DNA of 64,000 bases from Strongylocentrotus purpuratus (GCF_000002235.5 NW_022145527.1:460001-524000); one strand, 5' to 3'; numbered from the stretch's first letter, positions 11,497-24,485 are shown. Translations and numbers: made by a program. The notes: a model not told the origin generated them from the letters alone.

Positions 11497-12820
11497 TCAG
11501 GTGGGCTGTATCTAATACAGACCACCTTATATTTTTGTTAAAATTGCCTTTATTTATTTATCAGGTGGGCTGTATAACGTACAGACCACCTTACAATTTC
11601 GTTAGAATTGCCTTTATTTATTTATTTATTTATTATATATTTTTCTTATTTCTAACCACTTTTTTGTTGGCAAGATAACTTAGAAATGGCTCAATCAAAT
11701 GCATTGAAATTTGGCACACATATGTATAGGCATATGTACAAAGCACAATAACGTTTTCAACATTGACCTTCACTGATGACGTCATCTAGGCGCCATTTTG
11801 TAAAATTTTACGAAAATCAACTCATGATCATATCTTCATAACCAAAAGGTATTTGTCATTCATATTTATTATGATCAAGGTCAATATCCGTCCGGTCAAT
11901 TTCATGTCAAATAACGCGCGCGTGCGCGTACGTCCGCGCGTCAATGCGCGCGCAAAATTTTAAAATGCTTAAAATCGTCTCAAAATCATTTTTCATACGT
12001 TTTAGGCCATTCTAAGCATTTTATAAAAAATCGCGCACACGCGCATGCGCGCGCGTTTTCGCGCGTAAAACTATTACACAACATAGAATCGCCATTTTTT
12101 TCTTTCATCATATTCCAAATATTTTGACAAACGAATTGATACCATGTTTATCTCTTTATGACTATTAATAACGGAATGATCGACCGTTTAACATAAATTT
12201 CCTTGTGCGCGAGCTCTTGTAATACAGCATATATGGGCAAAAACATGCCTATACAAAATCCATTGTAGCTCTTTAGGATGCAAGGTGACCCCAATTTTTG
12301 TCATATTTTAATAGAGTATGATTAGGAAATATTTTTTGATGTCTCATTTGACCCTCAAGTAACTCATAACGCCATCATAATGGCCTCCGAACTCAAAATT
12401 CCAATTTGCATATTATGACGTCAGCATATTTATGGAAAATTGATTGTATCTCTGTAAATATTGATCGATTTTCTTCCAAATTTTGATATGTACTAGCTGA
12501 TACAATTTTCTACAAATGCAGTTGCTACTATCCTTCATTTTTACAAAGGCATCATGGCATATTTTTGCGATTAAAGGAGGCATGTCAATTTTTCACATTT
12601 TGCGTGTATTCTCTATGGGACATGACTTTTTCTCAAAACTCAATTCTACATTCCCGTCTTTCGCGAGCAATATCTACGTCGTTTTAGCTTCATTTACGCT
12701 GAACTTCGAGTATGTTGTAGCTGAGACAAAAAGCTATCTCAAATGTACCCTTTATTTTGTCTCAATTTTTTGTTGGATCAGCCCACCTATACTTGTTCCA
12801 AACAAGTATTACAAATCTAG
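11497..12820 (+). mobile_element. Helentron-like non-autonomous element, family C, unit 1
   Basis: A 5' hairpin TCAGGTGGGCTGTAT / ATACAGACCACCT occurs twice (11497 and 11561). The 3' end at 12820 has the inset reverse copy CAGCCCACCT, a stem TACTTGTT / AACAAGTA and terminal CTAG before TT. Inside are GCGCGC blocks and TGACGTCA motifs shared with families A and B. Short apparent frames (for example 12516-12839) have no recognisable domain and are not called as genes. Confidence 0.7.
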
Positions 12821-13922
12821 TTTATTTTTCTTATTTTGACCCACTTTTTTGTTAGCAAGATAACTTTGAAATGGTTCAACAAAATATCTTGAAATTTGAC
12901 ACACATATGTATAGGCATATGGACAACGTCATCTAGGCGCCATTTTGTGAATTTTTCTGAAAATCAACTCATGATCATATCTTCATAACCAAAAGTTATT
13001 TCTCATTCATATTTATCATGTTCAAGGTCAACATCAGTCCGGTTAATTTCAGGTCAAAAAACGCGCGCATGCGCGTACGTCCGCGCGTCAGTACGCGCGC
13101 AAAAATTTTAAATGCTCAAATTCGTCTCAAATTTTTTTTTGCATACGTTTCAGGTCATTTTAAGCATTTTATAAAAAATCGCGCACACGCGAATGCGCGC
13201 GCGTTTTCGCGCGTTACACCATTACACAACATAGAATCGCCATTTTTTTTTCTATGAGGATATTTCTCATATATTTTCAAACAATTTGATACCATGTTTA
13301 TCTCTTTATGACCATTAATAACAAGATGAGCGTCCATTCAAGATAAATGTTCATGCGCGCGAGCTCTTGTAATACATAGCATATATGGGCAAAAACATGC
13401 CTATACAAAATCCATTATAGCTCTTTGGGATGGAACTGGACCCCCAATATTTTTTCATATTTTGATAGAGAATGAGTCGGAAATATGCTTCAATGTCTCA
13501 TTTGGCTATTAAAAATATTTTGACATCATCATAATGGCCTTCGAACTAAAAATAGGACTTTGCATATTATGACGTCAGCATATTTATGGAAAATTGATTG
13601 TTTCTCTGTATATATAGATCAATTTTCTTCAAAATTTTGATATGTTGTAGCTAAGATAATTTTCTACAAGTTCAATTGTAACCATTTTTCATTTTAATGA
13701 CGTCATCAGAGTGAAAATTTCGATTAAAGGCCTCATGTCAGAAATTTCACAATTTGCGTTTTATGACTACAGAAGGTGAATTTCGTTCATGTAATGAATC
13801 TACATGATATTGTTTATTAAGAATTTTTAAGCAGTTTCTCGCTTATTTTTGCTCTATTTTGTTTTCAAATTTTAGTTGACCAGCCCACCTATACTTGTTC
13901 CAAACAAGTATTATATGTCTAG
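12821..13922 (+). mobile_element. Helentron-like element, family C, tandem unit 2 (5' end absent)
   Basis: This unit follows unit 1 directly but lacks the 5' hairpin. It carries the same body order and the same 3' end: CAGCCCACCT, the stem ATACTTGTT / AACAAGTAT and CTAG at 13919-13922. After it the satellite resumes mid-unit with TTATAATTAATTTT, fixing the right boundary of the whole inserted block. Confidence 0.7.
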
Positions 13923-15052
13923 TTATAATTAATTTTTAAAAACCGAAGTAGGTATAATATATACTCCTTTCCCCTGAACCTCCTCACCCCAACAACTCCC
14001 ACCCCTACACTAACCAATAACCATCCGCCACGTCACTAAACCCACCTCCTTTTCATCACCCTCAACCGATCTTGCCCCATGTTCATAATTAATAAATACC
14101 CGTAACGTACACTCCTTTATATCCCATTAACGCCCCACCCCTCTAGCCCAGCAGCCCCTCCATTTATACCATTTTATCCCACTCCCTTATATCCCGTTAA
14201 CGCCCCTCTCCGGCACCCTCCCCGGCCCACTCCCACTCCTTTTTATCCCATTATTCCTTTGTATCTCAGTCATTTATATCCCATTATTGAACGCCCCTCA
14301 CCGGCACCCTTCCTAGTACCCCATTATCCCACTCCCGTATATCCCATTAACGCCCCTCTCCGTCTACCCCCACCCCCTGCCGCTAGTCCCAAACCATCGA
14401 GGGTATATGGTTATGCCCTCCCCGTTCCCATCACCCTATAAACAATCCTATCCACTGTTCAAAATGATTAAACCCCTCAGAGAGACGAAGGTAATATAAT
14501 ACTCCTTTATTTCCCCATTAAACCCCTCTCCAACAACCCCATCCAGACTAGCCTCTTTCCATCACTGCTACTTCACTATGCCCGCCCCTTTCTCATCATC
14601 CTCAAACAATCCTATACACTGTTCATAGTAAATAAAACCCTTAAGACGAAGGAGGTATAATATATACTCCTTTATTTCCCCTGCACCCTCCCCCCCGCTC
14701 CAACAACCCCTATCTCCCTATACTAGCCCCTAACCATCCAGCCCACATCACTAAGCCCAACTCCTTTCCATCACCCTCAAACAATCCCACCCACTGTTCA
14801 TAATTAATAAAATCGCTTAAAACGAAGTAGGTAATATACGCTCCTTTATATCCCATTAACGCCCCTCTCAGCCCCCCCCCCCCCCTTCACCCCGGTAGCC
14901 TCTGATCATCCAGGCTACATGGCCAGGCCCTCTCTCTTCTCATCACCCTCAAACAATCCTTTCTACGGTTTATAATTAATTTTAAAAACCTTAAGACGAA
15001 ATAGGTATAATATATACTCCTTTATTTCCCTTGAACCCCCTCACCCCCACAA
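13923..15052 (+). repeat. Satellite block 2
   Basis: It continues the unit broken at 9644 and runs through several units to CCCCCACAAC at 15052, where the LINE begins. The unit landmarks are as in block 1. Spacing between successive AATTAATAAAA landmarks in the right part is about 165 bp. Confidence 0.75.
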
Positions 15053-15315
15053 CCTGTTTTGGTGAGACATGATAACCTTCGATGTACTCTTAATTGCACT
15101 GAACCATATTACCGCATAGTCCCGTATATGCCTATCTACGTCTGCCAACATCACAATTCTGTTTTGATGACCTAGCGGAAACTCATCGATTATCACAAAT
15201 TTTCGTCACACGTCTATGAATTCTGTTTGGTAAGAACATCATCTTGAATCTACTATATCTATGCTTGGAATAATTTATTCCTTGGGATACAGAAGTCTTA
15301 TAAATCAGGACCAAT

Positions 15316-16934
15316 ATGACACCCAGTGTTTCTACGAATAAATGCAAAGGAAATCCAGGTACTGACACTTTCATTTACAAGCTGCCAAAAGGGATAACAA
15401 TTCCAAGCATTAGTTTTGCTATCAATCTTATTTGCCGCTCAGGTTTGCCTGGCAGTGACAATGATATTGATAATGAAATTGTTGAGAACAATCTCGTGAG
15501 AATATACCCAATCTGAACCGTTCAATTTGCCACCATTTTATTCTGTTACACAATGAGGGTGTACATGATGCCAATAATGACACAAACGGGAATAGTGACT
15601 GTACAAAGAACTTCGTTCGTAGAAGTTGCTTGATATGTAAAAAGGAGCTGATTAATTGCAATACCAAGGATATTTTGTGTGATAATTGCACAGATCTACC
15701 AAATAAAGTCAAATCATTGGAAGCTTCTGTCCTTGACATCGTTACAAGGTTGAACGACCAATATTGTGACCATATATCAATTGACGAGTCCTTAATAGGA
15801 TCTACTGTCGAGAGTCCCAACAAAGGGAATAATAGACCTGTGTCTCCTGCTGAAGTTAGCGAGACGATTCAAACAGTCGCTGACTTAGAGTGCCACGAAC
15901 AAAACGTTATTAATCCCTCTCTACAGGAACAGTTCGACGAATACAAAACTAAACAAAAGCAACTGCACGCCCTGACAAAATCCAATCAAACCAATGTGAT
16001 TGAGAATGCCCCTATTAACACTGACATTCAAACCACAAGGGATTCCATGACAAGAGAGAACGAAACATCACATGATGGAAACCCCGTTTCCATGAATGAG
16101 CGGAATCAGAAATCTATGCAAACACAAAGACCGATGAAAGCGGATGTGCTGATAATTGGGGACTCTATGACGAAACAAATCAGACCATCCAAACTTTCTC
16201 GAAGCAAAAACATTATCTGCAGAACTCTGAATGGAGCGAAAATTGAGGATGCACACAATGATGTATGTAAGTTCGCTAATGAGTATGAAGTAAGCGAAGT
16301 TGTCGTACATCTCGGCACAAATAACTTGCAATGCGATGAATCAGATGTAATAATTGCTAAAACAATCTCACTTCTTGAACAAGTCCATACAATTCCTGGG
16401 GTCAAGACCGTTGCTACTTCAACCATCATCCATAGACTGAATGAAACGAATCAAGAATATACCAAAGTTTCAGAGGTGAACGCAGCCATCAAACTTTCAG
16501 CCAATCAACGAAGTTGGCTCGTCATCGATAATGACAATATCGACCCTGGCCTTCATCTCAACGCAGATGGCGTACATCTCAATCGGACGGGGACGATCAC
16601 GTTTGCACAAAATATCATTCACTTTCTGCGGCGATCATCTAGACCAACATCGATGGACTCGCAATACAAGTCTCTGCAATCCTATGATGTTGATTTTCCA
16701 CCCCTGAATGATAACAAAATTCCACAGAACGGAGGAGATGATGGATTGACATCAACCCAATTTAGCTATCCAACGTGGACGCCCCAGCAAGACGCACAGA
16801 AGCACGAGCCTCCACCTTTTCCGTGGTACAGCTTCTCGAAATCTCGACGGAAGTCAGAAAACAGAGTGTTCCCAAAAGATTGGATGGACAGTCTTAAAAC
16901 AGCCAGGAATCTCCTGAACAATCGTTACCACTAA
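15316..16934 (+). pseudogene. LINE ORF1 with zinc-finger-like N terminus and SGNH esterase domain
   Basis: The frame from the ATG at 15316 is open to about 15490; after one frameshift the second frame is open to the stop at 16932. Near 15617-15690 a C-x2-C ... C-x2-C pattern (CLIC, CDNC) suggests a zinc-binding segment followed by a short coiled-coil-like stretch. The centre is an SGNH/GDSL hydrolase: GDSM near 16157, GTNN near 16316 and DGVHLN near 16566 supply the Ser, Asn and Asp/His blocks. Esterase-type ORF1 proteins are known in CR1 and L2 LINEs, where they are thought to bind RNA or membranes. The next ORF starts immediately after the stop. Confidence 0.85.
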
Positions 16935-16936
16935 AT

Positions 16937-19900
16937 GCCACTACTTGTGACAATATCACCTTTACTTCTAAAAACAGTCTCAATCCAACTGGCTCACAAA
17001 CTGATGTAAATTGGGCCCACACCTGTAAGTACTTCGGAACTCAAGATGAATTATTCAGCTGCCTTCCTAAAACAGGTTTAAAAATATGTCACATTAATAT
17101 AAATTCAATTGTACCAAAGTTATCTGAACTTAAAATTGTACTTCAACATAATCCTTTCCATGTTGTTGCTGTCTCTGAAACCAAATGCGATGCTACCATA
17201 TCTGATTCTGAATTAGACATTGAAAATTACAATATTTTCCGCAAAGACCGCAACCGGCATGGAGGGGGTGTGGCTCTGTACGTGAAAGATGACGTAAGTT
17301 GCCGGTTTGAAAATAATATTACATGCGACGATATTGAAGCCCTTTGGGTAAAATTATCGCCGAAACATTCAGAAACACTTCTTATATGTGTTATCTACAG
17401 ACCTCCAAATTCGTCGTCAAGTTACTTTGATTTATTGAACGGAATGTTAAGTCAAGCTATCACCAATACAGATGTGGAAATGATATTACTTGGAGACTTA
17501 AATTGTGATATGTGTCCAAATAACATAGACTCTCTATCACGATCTCTCGAAGAGATGATGTCTGGTTTTCTTTTCGATCAACTGATTGATGTTCCAACAC
17601 GAGTGACGACAACGTCGCAAACTATTATTGATCTTATATATTCCACTGACGTAGAAAATCACTCCTTGAATGGAGTGCTAAAAACATCATTTAGTGATCA
17701 TTATATGATTTTCACCGTTTACGGTGATGCTGATATTACTCAAAAAGAAAATATCATAGAATGGAGAGATTTTAAGGGTTTTGAGTTTGCAGAATTCAAT
17801 TTTTTACTTTCCCAAGTGCATTTTGAAGAATTATATCAGTGTAAGGATGTTAACTGTGCATGGGATATATGGTACAATCCGATAATAGAAATTGTAAATA
17901 TGTGTGCACCATACAAAAGAAAACGTCTAAGAAATAATCCATGTCCTTGGGTGACAGGTGACGTCATTCAATTGATGAACACGAGGGACTACCTTCGTGA
18001 TAAAGCAATACAGCTCTCGTCATCAGATTTTTGGGAACAATATAAAAAATGCAGAAATCTTATCACACGCGAACTCAAAAATCGTAAAAAATCATACATT
18101 ACTTCATTATTGAACGACAAATCAGGAAACGCAAATGCGTTATGGGATGTTATGCGACGTCTTACTAAGAAAAGTCAGTCTAAAAATATAATATTGAATG
18201 TAAACGATTTTGAAATATCAGACTTAAAGGAGGTTGTTGAATATTTTAATACGTATTTTGTTGACTCCGTTTCTGAACTCACTAAAGGTTTTGAGCTCGA
18301 GACCGAAACTATTAAGAGATGTGAATCACTTGAAGAAAATCTGGAAAAACAAACAAACGGTGATTTACTTTACTTTTCAAATATCTCGATAGATTTCGTC
18401 ATCAAACAAATAAAATCATATACTTGCAAAAAAGCAACTGGGTATGATGAACTCTCTGTTAAAATACTGAAATATATCTGTGATATTCCTCATGTAATGG
18501 AAAGTTTAGTATATATACTCAATTTGTCTTTGCATTCTTCAGTATACCCTGATGCTTGGAAGATAGCCCGAGTCCAACCAATTCCCAAAGGAGGGGATAC
18601 AGCCATAATGAAAAACTACAGACCCGTGTCTATATTGCCGATTTTATCTAAAATAATTGAAAGGTTAGTTTATTTAAATATCTTTGAATATCTGTCTCAG
18701 CATAATCTATTTTATAAGAACCAATTTGGATTTCGTCCTAAGCACTCATGTGAAACAGCCCTATTGTGCATGTTTAACCAGTGGTCAGTTAATGTAGACA
18801 AAGGGTATTTAAATGGTGTAGCTTTTATAGATCTCCGACGTGCATTCGATACAGTCAATCTCTCCTCTTAAATAGATTACATCAATATGGTTGCTCTCCG
18901 CATGTAATTAAATGGTTTGAATCATACTTGAAAAATCGCCAACAATTTGTCTCATTAGGGAAAGAAAAATCAACATTTAGAAATATAACAATGGGAGTTC
19001 CACAAGGGTCCATCCTGGCCCCGCTCCTTTTTACTCTATTTGTTAATGACCTCCCATGTTCCATCTCAAATGGCATTGTTTATATGTATGCGGATGATAC
19101 TACTATTTCTGTATGTGGAAAAAACTAAGCAAGAGGTAGAACTCAAACTGACAAAAGCTCTTGGTGAACTGAATTCTTGGCTGAATAATAATAAGTTGAT
19201 TTTGAATAGTGATAAAACCAAAACGATGCTGCTAGGATCAAAGCAAAAGCTTAGATCATTAGATAACAGTATGCTGTCGATTGAATTAAATAGATGCCAA
19301 TTGGAATGTGTATATACATATAAATGTTTGGAAGTTATAATTGATAACAGCAGGCGCGCCGGAAGCAGTTTGGGACTGGGGGGGCAAACATTCCAGGGGG
19401 CTCACATTCCAGGGGCAGTGACGTAATGAGAAAAAAAGTTCGGAAGGGGGGGGCAGACGAAAAATCTGCATCACCACCAGTCTTACATGCAGTTCCCTCG
19501 GAACGTTTTTCAAAGTGGAGTATTATCGATCAGGTAGAGTGTAAATTGGCGTGGGGTCCAGGGCATGAGCCTCGGCAGGTGTCAAGGGGCTGAGCCCCCG
19601 GAAGCTCAGGGCTTTTAGGTATTTAATTACGGTTAGATGAGCATCCAGGGGCCGTCTTATGGCCCTTGGTGGGTTCCAGGGGGCAGAGCCCCCTGAAGCT
19701 CAGGGGTTTTTAGGTATTTAATTACGGTTAGATGAGCATCCAGGGCCCTCTGTAAGGCAATTGACGTGTTCCAAGGAGGGGGGGGGGGAGAGCCCCAAGA
19801 AGCTCAGAGGTTTTAATATTTAACTACAGTCAGATGAGCATCCAGGGGCCGTCTTATGGCCCTTGGTGTGGTCCAGGGGGCAGAGCCCCCGGAAGCTCAG

Positions 19901-21717
19901 GGGTTTTAGGTATTTAATTACGGTCAGATGAGCATCCAGGGGCCCGCCTTAGGGCCCTTGGTGGGGTCCAGGGGGCAGAGCCCCCTGAAGCTCAGGGGTT
20001 TTTAGGTTTTTAATTAAGGTCAGATGAGCATCCAGGAGGCCGCCAAAGGGCCCTTGGTGGGGTCCAGGGGGCAAAGCCCCGGAAGCTCAGGGGTTTGAGG
20101 TATTTAATAACGGTCAGATGAGCTTCCAGGGGCCCGCCTTAGGGCCCTTGGTGGGGTCCAGGGGGCAGAGCCCCCGGAAGCTCAGGGGTTTTATGTATTC
20201 AATTACGGTCAGATGAGCATCCAGGGACCCGCCTTAGAGCCCTTGTTGGGGTCCAGGGGGCAGAGCCCCTGGAAGCTCGGGTTTTTTAGGTATTTAATTA
20301 CGGTCAGATGAGCAACCAGGGGCCAGCCTTAGGTCCCTTGGTGGGGTCCGGGGGCGGAGCCCCCGTAAGCTCTGGGGTTTTAAGCATTTAATTACGGTCA
20401 GATGAGCATTTTTTATACCTTATTTGTGACATTGGCAGGTCACTTATTTTTTTCTCCGTCTTTCTTTCTTTTTCTCTTTAACAAACTTTTTCAAAAAGGA
20501 GGGGGGGGGGGCTCGAGCCCAGCCACTTTGCAGACCATGACATAAAGGCTTCTAAATTCGCGTATTTCGCCTGACTGTAATTTGGGAATTTCTTATTTTC
20601 CAACAAATGCATAAAAAGGTATGACTTACAAAAAAAATGGAGAAAAAATGCCGGAAAATCATGTCACAACATCAACATTTGTAAATCACTTGTTTCGAAT
20701 AAGAAATACATCACCCCCCATCAGTACGCCAGCGTTCAGGGGCTCATGTCTTCTCACCCCTATAACAAAAAAACGGACACGCTTTCCCATTCTCGCACAA
20801 TATGTCCACGATATGCGCGTATCGCTATTACAGAGACCTCCATTGATAAATACCGTATAGGTGGCATGCGCAATGTTTATGAAATTTAATTCCTGTGAAC
20901 TTTCCTTTTCTTTGAATGGAATTGTATATGTGATTTAATTCAGGTTTTTATTATTGTTACGTTCTTTTGGATTAAAAATACAAACCATGTTTACTCCTTT
21001 ACTGTTTTTTTTTTTTTTTTTGAGGGGGGGGGGCGTTTTGGGGGGGCAAAAATGCGTTTTGCCCCCCCACTTTTTTGACTGGGGGGGCAACTGCCCCCCC
21101 TGCCCCCCCCACTTCCGGCGCCTATGGATAACAGTCTTGACTTTAAAAAACATATCGAAAGTATTGCTTTAACTGTGAAACAGAAATTAGGAACTATTCG
21201 TCGATGTAAACATTATTTTGATAAAGCACAATTGAACAAACTGTACTGGGCTTTTGTAGTGCCCCATTTAATGTACTGTTGTACCGTTTGGTCTGGGAGA
21301 TCTGAAGCAAACCATAGTAAACTGGAAAGATTACATAAGAGGGCAGCATATATGATATCTCGTTTTTCCTGGGAAACCCCATCTGAACAAGTGTTTGAAA
21401 TTCTATCCTGGCCGAAAGTAGATCATCTGTTTTTTAGAGCATCTTGTTGCATGATTCATAAATGCTTACATAAAGCTGCACCTGAAGTACTAGGTGATAA
21501 GTTTATTTATATTGAAGCGATATCATCTCGAACAACAAGGAGCACAAATAAGATGCTAATTAGGATGCCACATGTTCGTACGACCTTTTATCAGAAGTCA
21601 TTTATTGTCACAGGTCCATCAAACTGGAATAAATTACCCGAACGTATTCGATTTATAAAAAATATGAAACCATTTAAACAAGAATTGGCAAAATGGCAAA
21701 AGACATCCACATTTTAA
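16937..21717 (+). pseudogene. LINE ORF2: AP endonuclease and reverse transcriptase, interrupted
   Basis: The frame is open from just past the ORF1 stop with no ATG before 17270, so termination-reinitiation is plausible. The endonuclease spans about 17070-17720, with HININS, SETKCD, LLGDLNCD and SDHYM motifs. The reverse transcriptase follows, with IPKGGD, NYRPVS, GFRPKHSCETA, the catalytic FIDLRRAFDTV, GVPQGSILAPLLF and YADDTT (about 19090). Frameshifts lie near 18865 and 19120. At 19351 a hAT-like element splits the codons of an IIDNSLDF motif; the C-terminal part resumes at 21127 and ends at 21717. Confidence 0.85.
19351..21126 (+). mobile_element. Non-autonomous hAT-like DNA transposon, copy 2
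   Basis: It has the same ends and interior as 131-1908. It sits inside LINE ORF2 and is flanked by the 8-bp target repeat GATAACAG (19343-19350 and 21127-21134). Removing the insert and one repeat restores the LINE reading frame exactly, which proves the boundaries. Differences from copy 1 that I can see are limited to lengths of G, C or T runs. Confidence 0.92.
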
Positions 21718-22276
21718 TATGATTATGGTATGATATAACTCTTCTTTTTCTCGTCTTTTTATATATTTTATCATATCTTCTTCTTGTTTTCTCTTGTTGG
21801 TTTGTTATTGTGGTTGTATGTTGCTGTTGTTTTTTGTGTTTTTTTTTAAATAAATTTTTACTGTTTGCTTCAATAGGATATATGGCATTTACAAATTTGT
21901 ATCATATACATTTTACTAATTTCGTTATTCTCTATGTTCAAATCATTTTTTATAACCTGGTTTGCAATTTTAGTTTGTTAAAATCGTATTTTGTAACTGT
22001 CTATATTTATTTATATTTTTATATTTGTATCATATACATTTTAATCATTTCGTTATTCTTTATAATCAAATCCTTATTTATAACCTGGTTTGCAATTTTT
22101 TGTTTGTTAAATTCGAATTTTGTAATTTTCTATATTTATTTATATTTTGATATGTTGATGAAATGTATATACTTGTTTGTGTCATGAAGGACCTCAACGA
22201 AAACCAGTATTTGTTTGCTGATTGGGCTACCCTTCTTTTTAAAGATGTGTTATAAATAAATAAATAAATAAATAAT
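21718..22276 (+). other. LINE 3' untranslated region
   Basis: AT-rich sequence follows the ORF2 stop. It contains an internal near-duplication (about 21895-22005 and 22026-22150, sharing TATAACCTGGTTTGCAATTT) and ends GATGTGTTATAAATAAATAAA into the TAAA tail. Apparent short frames are not genes. Confidence 0.7.
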
Positions 22277-22495
22277 CCCCACCCCTACACTAGCCTATAA
22301 CCATCTGCTTCATAACTAAGCCCACCCCCTTGTCATCACCCTCAAACGATCCTGCCCCATGTTCATAATTAATAAAACCCCGTAATGTACACTCCTTTAT
22401 ATCCCATGAACCCCCCCCCCCCCCAACCCATCCTTTTATACCATTTTATCCCCCTCCCTTATATCCCAGTAACGCCCCTCTTCCCCCACCTTTGT
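22277..22495 (+). repeat. Satellite block 3
   Basis: This is the satellite unit interrupted by the LINE: CCCACCCCTACACTAGCC continues the unit left at 15052. It contains GTTCATAATTAATAAAACCC and ACTCCTTTATATCCCATGAA landmarks. Confidence 0.7.
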
Positions 22496-22618
22496 AAACG
22501 GGAAAGCATGCTCGGCCGTCAAAAAAAGAACGGCGGAAATTCAGCTTTATCCACACAATACAACAAGCTTTCTCATTGGTTGTACGACTGTCTAGTATAC
22601 AGTAAATACACACAGCTG

Positions 22619-22990
22619 AATTACGTACGCGTGGTTCTGTCATAACGTACGCGTGGTTCCGTCAAAACGTACGCGTGGTTCCGTCATAACGTACGCGTGG
22701 TTCCGTCATAACGTACGCGTGGTTCTGTCATAACGTACGCGTGGTTCCGTCTTGGAGTTACACATTTTTTCGGGACCCACGCGTATGACATGACATAACC
22801 ACGCGTATGACATGACAGAACCACGCGTACGCTATGTCAAAACCATGCGTACGTTAAGAATTACGTAGAAGTATAATGGTAAATGACCATGCGTACGTTC
22901 TGTCAGAACCATGCGTACGTTATGATGGACCCACGCGTACGTTCTGTCAGAACCACGCGTACGCTCTGACAGGCACGCGTACGGTCTTGG
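22619..22990. repeat. Inverted 22-bp ACGCGT minisatellite
   Basis: Six head-to-tail units of ACGTACGCGTGGTTCCGTCA type (22619-22755) are followed, after a short spacer, by about eight units of the reverse complement (AACCACGCGTACG type, 22775-22990). The two arrays can pair as one long hairpin or cruciform. Each unit contains the palindrome ACGCGT or a near copy. No coding sequence or transposon end was recognised around it. Confidence 0.85.
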
Positions 22991-23629
22991 CACGCGTTAT
23001 GAAGGCGATAGCCAACCATAAACGCACGTATTATGCGTTTGATACGGCACGCGCGCTAGATGTATGTGTAGATTACAACCAACGTACGATTCGATTTGAT
23101 ACGTTTGCGCGCGGAACTGTTCAATGGTAGTGGGTATACGGTGGGCGTAATGAGGGCGGTGACCTATCTCGCCTTTCCCATTGGTCCATTCTTACCTCTG
23201 AACTTCAACACCACCCCTGGTATTACGTATTCTAGTGTAGGGACTTTGCATTGTTTCGATACTGCGGAGATGGATGGGAAAGGATGTCCCACTCAGAGTC
23301 CACTCAGAATGGTGCAAGACAAAAGCTTCTGGGTCTGTTTCAAACGATTTTTCAATTTTATGTCATGATTTATATTATTATCATCATTATTATTATTTAT
23401 TCGGCAAAGACAAAATCAAGAAAAGCTCAACATTTTCCCTGCTACTTATGTATTCATTTTTATTATAAATACAGGGCCCTGATTTTTATTGCAATATCAC
23501 TGAAAATCTTCTTCTTTTTTTTTTCTTTTTTTTTTATTGTTATGCATATTATCTTATATCAAAACATAATTTTCAAGTTGATTTTGTTATCATCAAATGC
23601 CGCTAAAAATAAATCATGTATCTCATGAC

Positions 23630-23662
<33 letters not shown>
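23630..23662 (+). repeat. CT dinucleotide microsatellite
   Basis: An uninterrupted CT run lies here; a second CT run lies at 24017-24039. The surrounding 22.99-24.48 kb is unique sequence with C-rich hAT-type fragments and no recognisable gene. Confidence 0.9.
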
Positions 23663-23665
<3 letters not shown>

Positions 23666-24485
23666 GCCGATGGGTCTTACTCAAGTTCCTTTCTATTTAA
23701 TTATTTTCCTCTTTGTTCTTCTTTGTTCTTTCCTTTTTTTAACCCTTCACAATACCTAAATTACTTTAACACCGGCACATTGTGGAATCAACACAATTTT
23801 CTAGACTAGATACATACTTTGCTATAAAAAAAAAATTAAAAAATGTCGCACGTTTTCGTAATGAACATACAAATTACGAAAAGCTTAAGGGGTAGTGAGC
23901 ACCAATTTGTTTCTTTTTTGGCCCTCGAAAATTTTTAAAAATTGCTCTCCCCCCTTAAGCGCCAGGGGAGGGGGCCCATCTCCACAAAAAATTAAAATAA
24001 AAATGTCTCTTTCTGGCTCTCTCTCTCTCTCTCTCTCTCCCATTGGGACTGAAAAAGTATTGAATGTAATAATATTTGATATACAGATACAAACAGAATT
24101 CCTGTCGGCAAGAGCCGACGTAAAGCTCAGTGTTTAGGGCGGGTTTCGAGGGAGTTAGCTATGATGACACCCACATAAACTTATCTTATTCATTACCGAA
24201 CAAAACATGAAAAAGGAGCCCCTCGAGACCATAGGGGTAAAAATTATTTCGGAATTTAAAAACTTTAGCCATTATGGACTGTATGGATTTTAAAAATATC
24301 AGAATATTCTTCCGGCGGAAGTGAAAGCCAGGTGAAAGCCCTCCCCTTCCCATGTTCTGAACAAGAAAATGTGGGTGTTATGTTTCGGTATGACAGGCGT
24401 GTGATATCCTTTTGCTCCCCCTCTCGCCCCCCCCCCCCTCCCCCCCCACCGAGACCAAACGCCAGATACGCCACTGGTCACCATT

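Larger units (their letters stand above)
15053..22276 (+). mobile_element. CR1/L2-type LINE, near full length, split by a hAT-like element
   Basis: Satellite sequence breaks at 15052 and resumes at about 22277, which brackets the LINE. Without the 1776-bp insert and one copy of its target repeat it is about 5.4 kb. It has a 5' leader, an esterase-bearing ORF1, an ORF2 with AP endonuclease and reverse transcriptase, and a 3' end in a TAAA microsatellite, typical of CR1/L2-group LINEs. No target-site duplication is evident. Three frameshifts and the insert mean this copy is inactive, but its completeness points to a fairly recent insertion. Confidence 0.85.
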
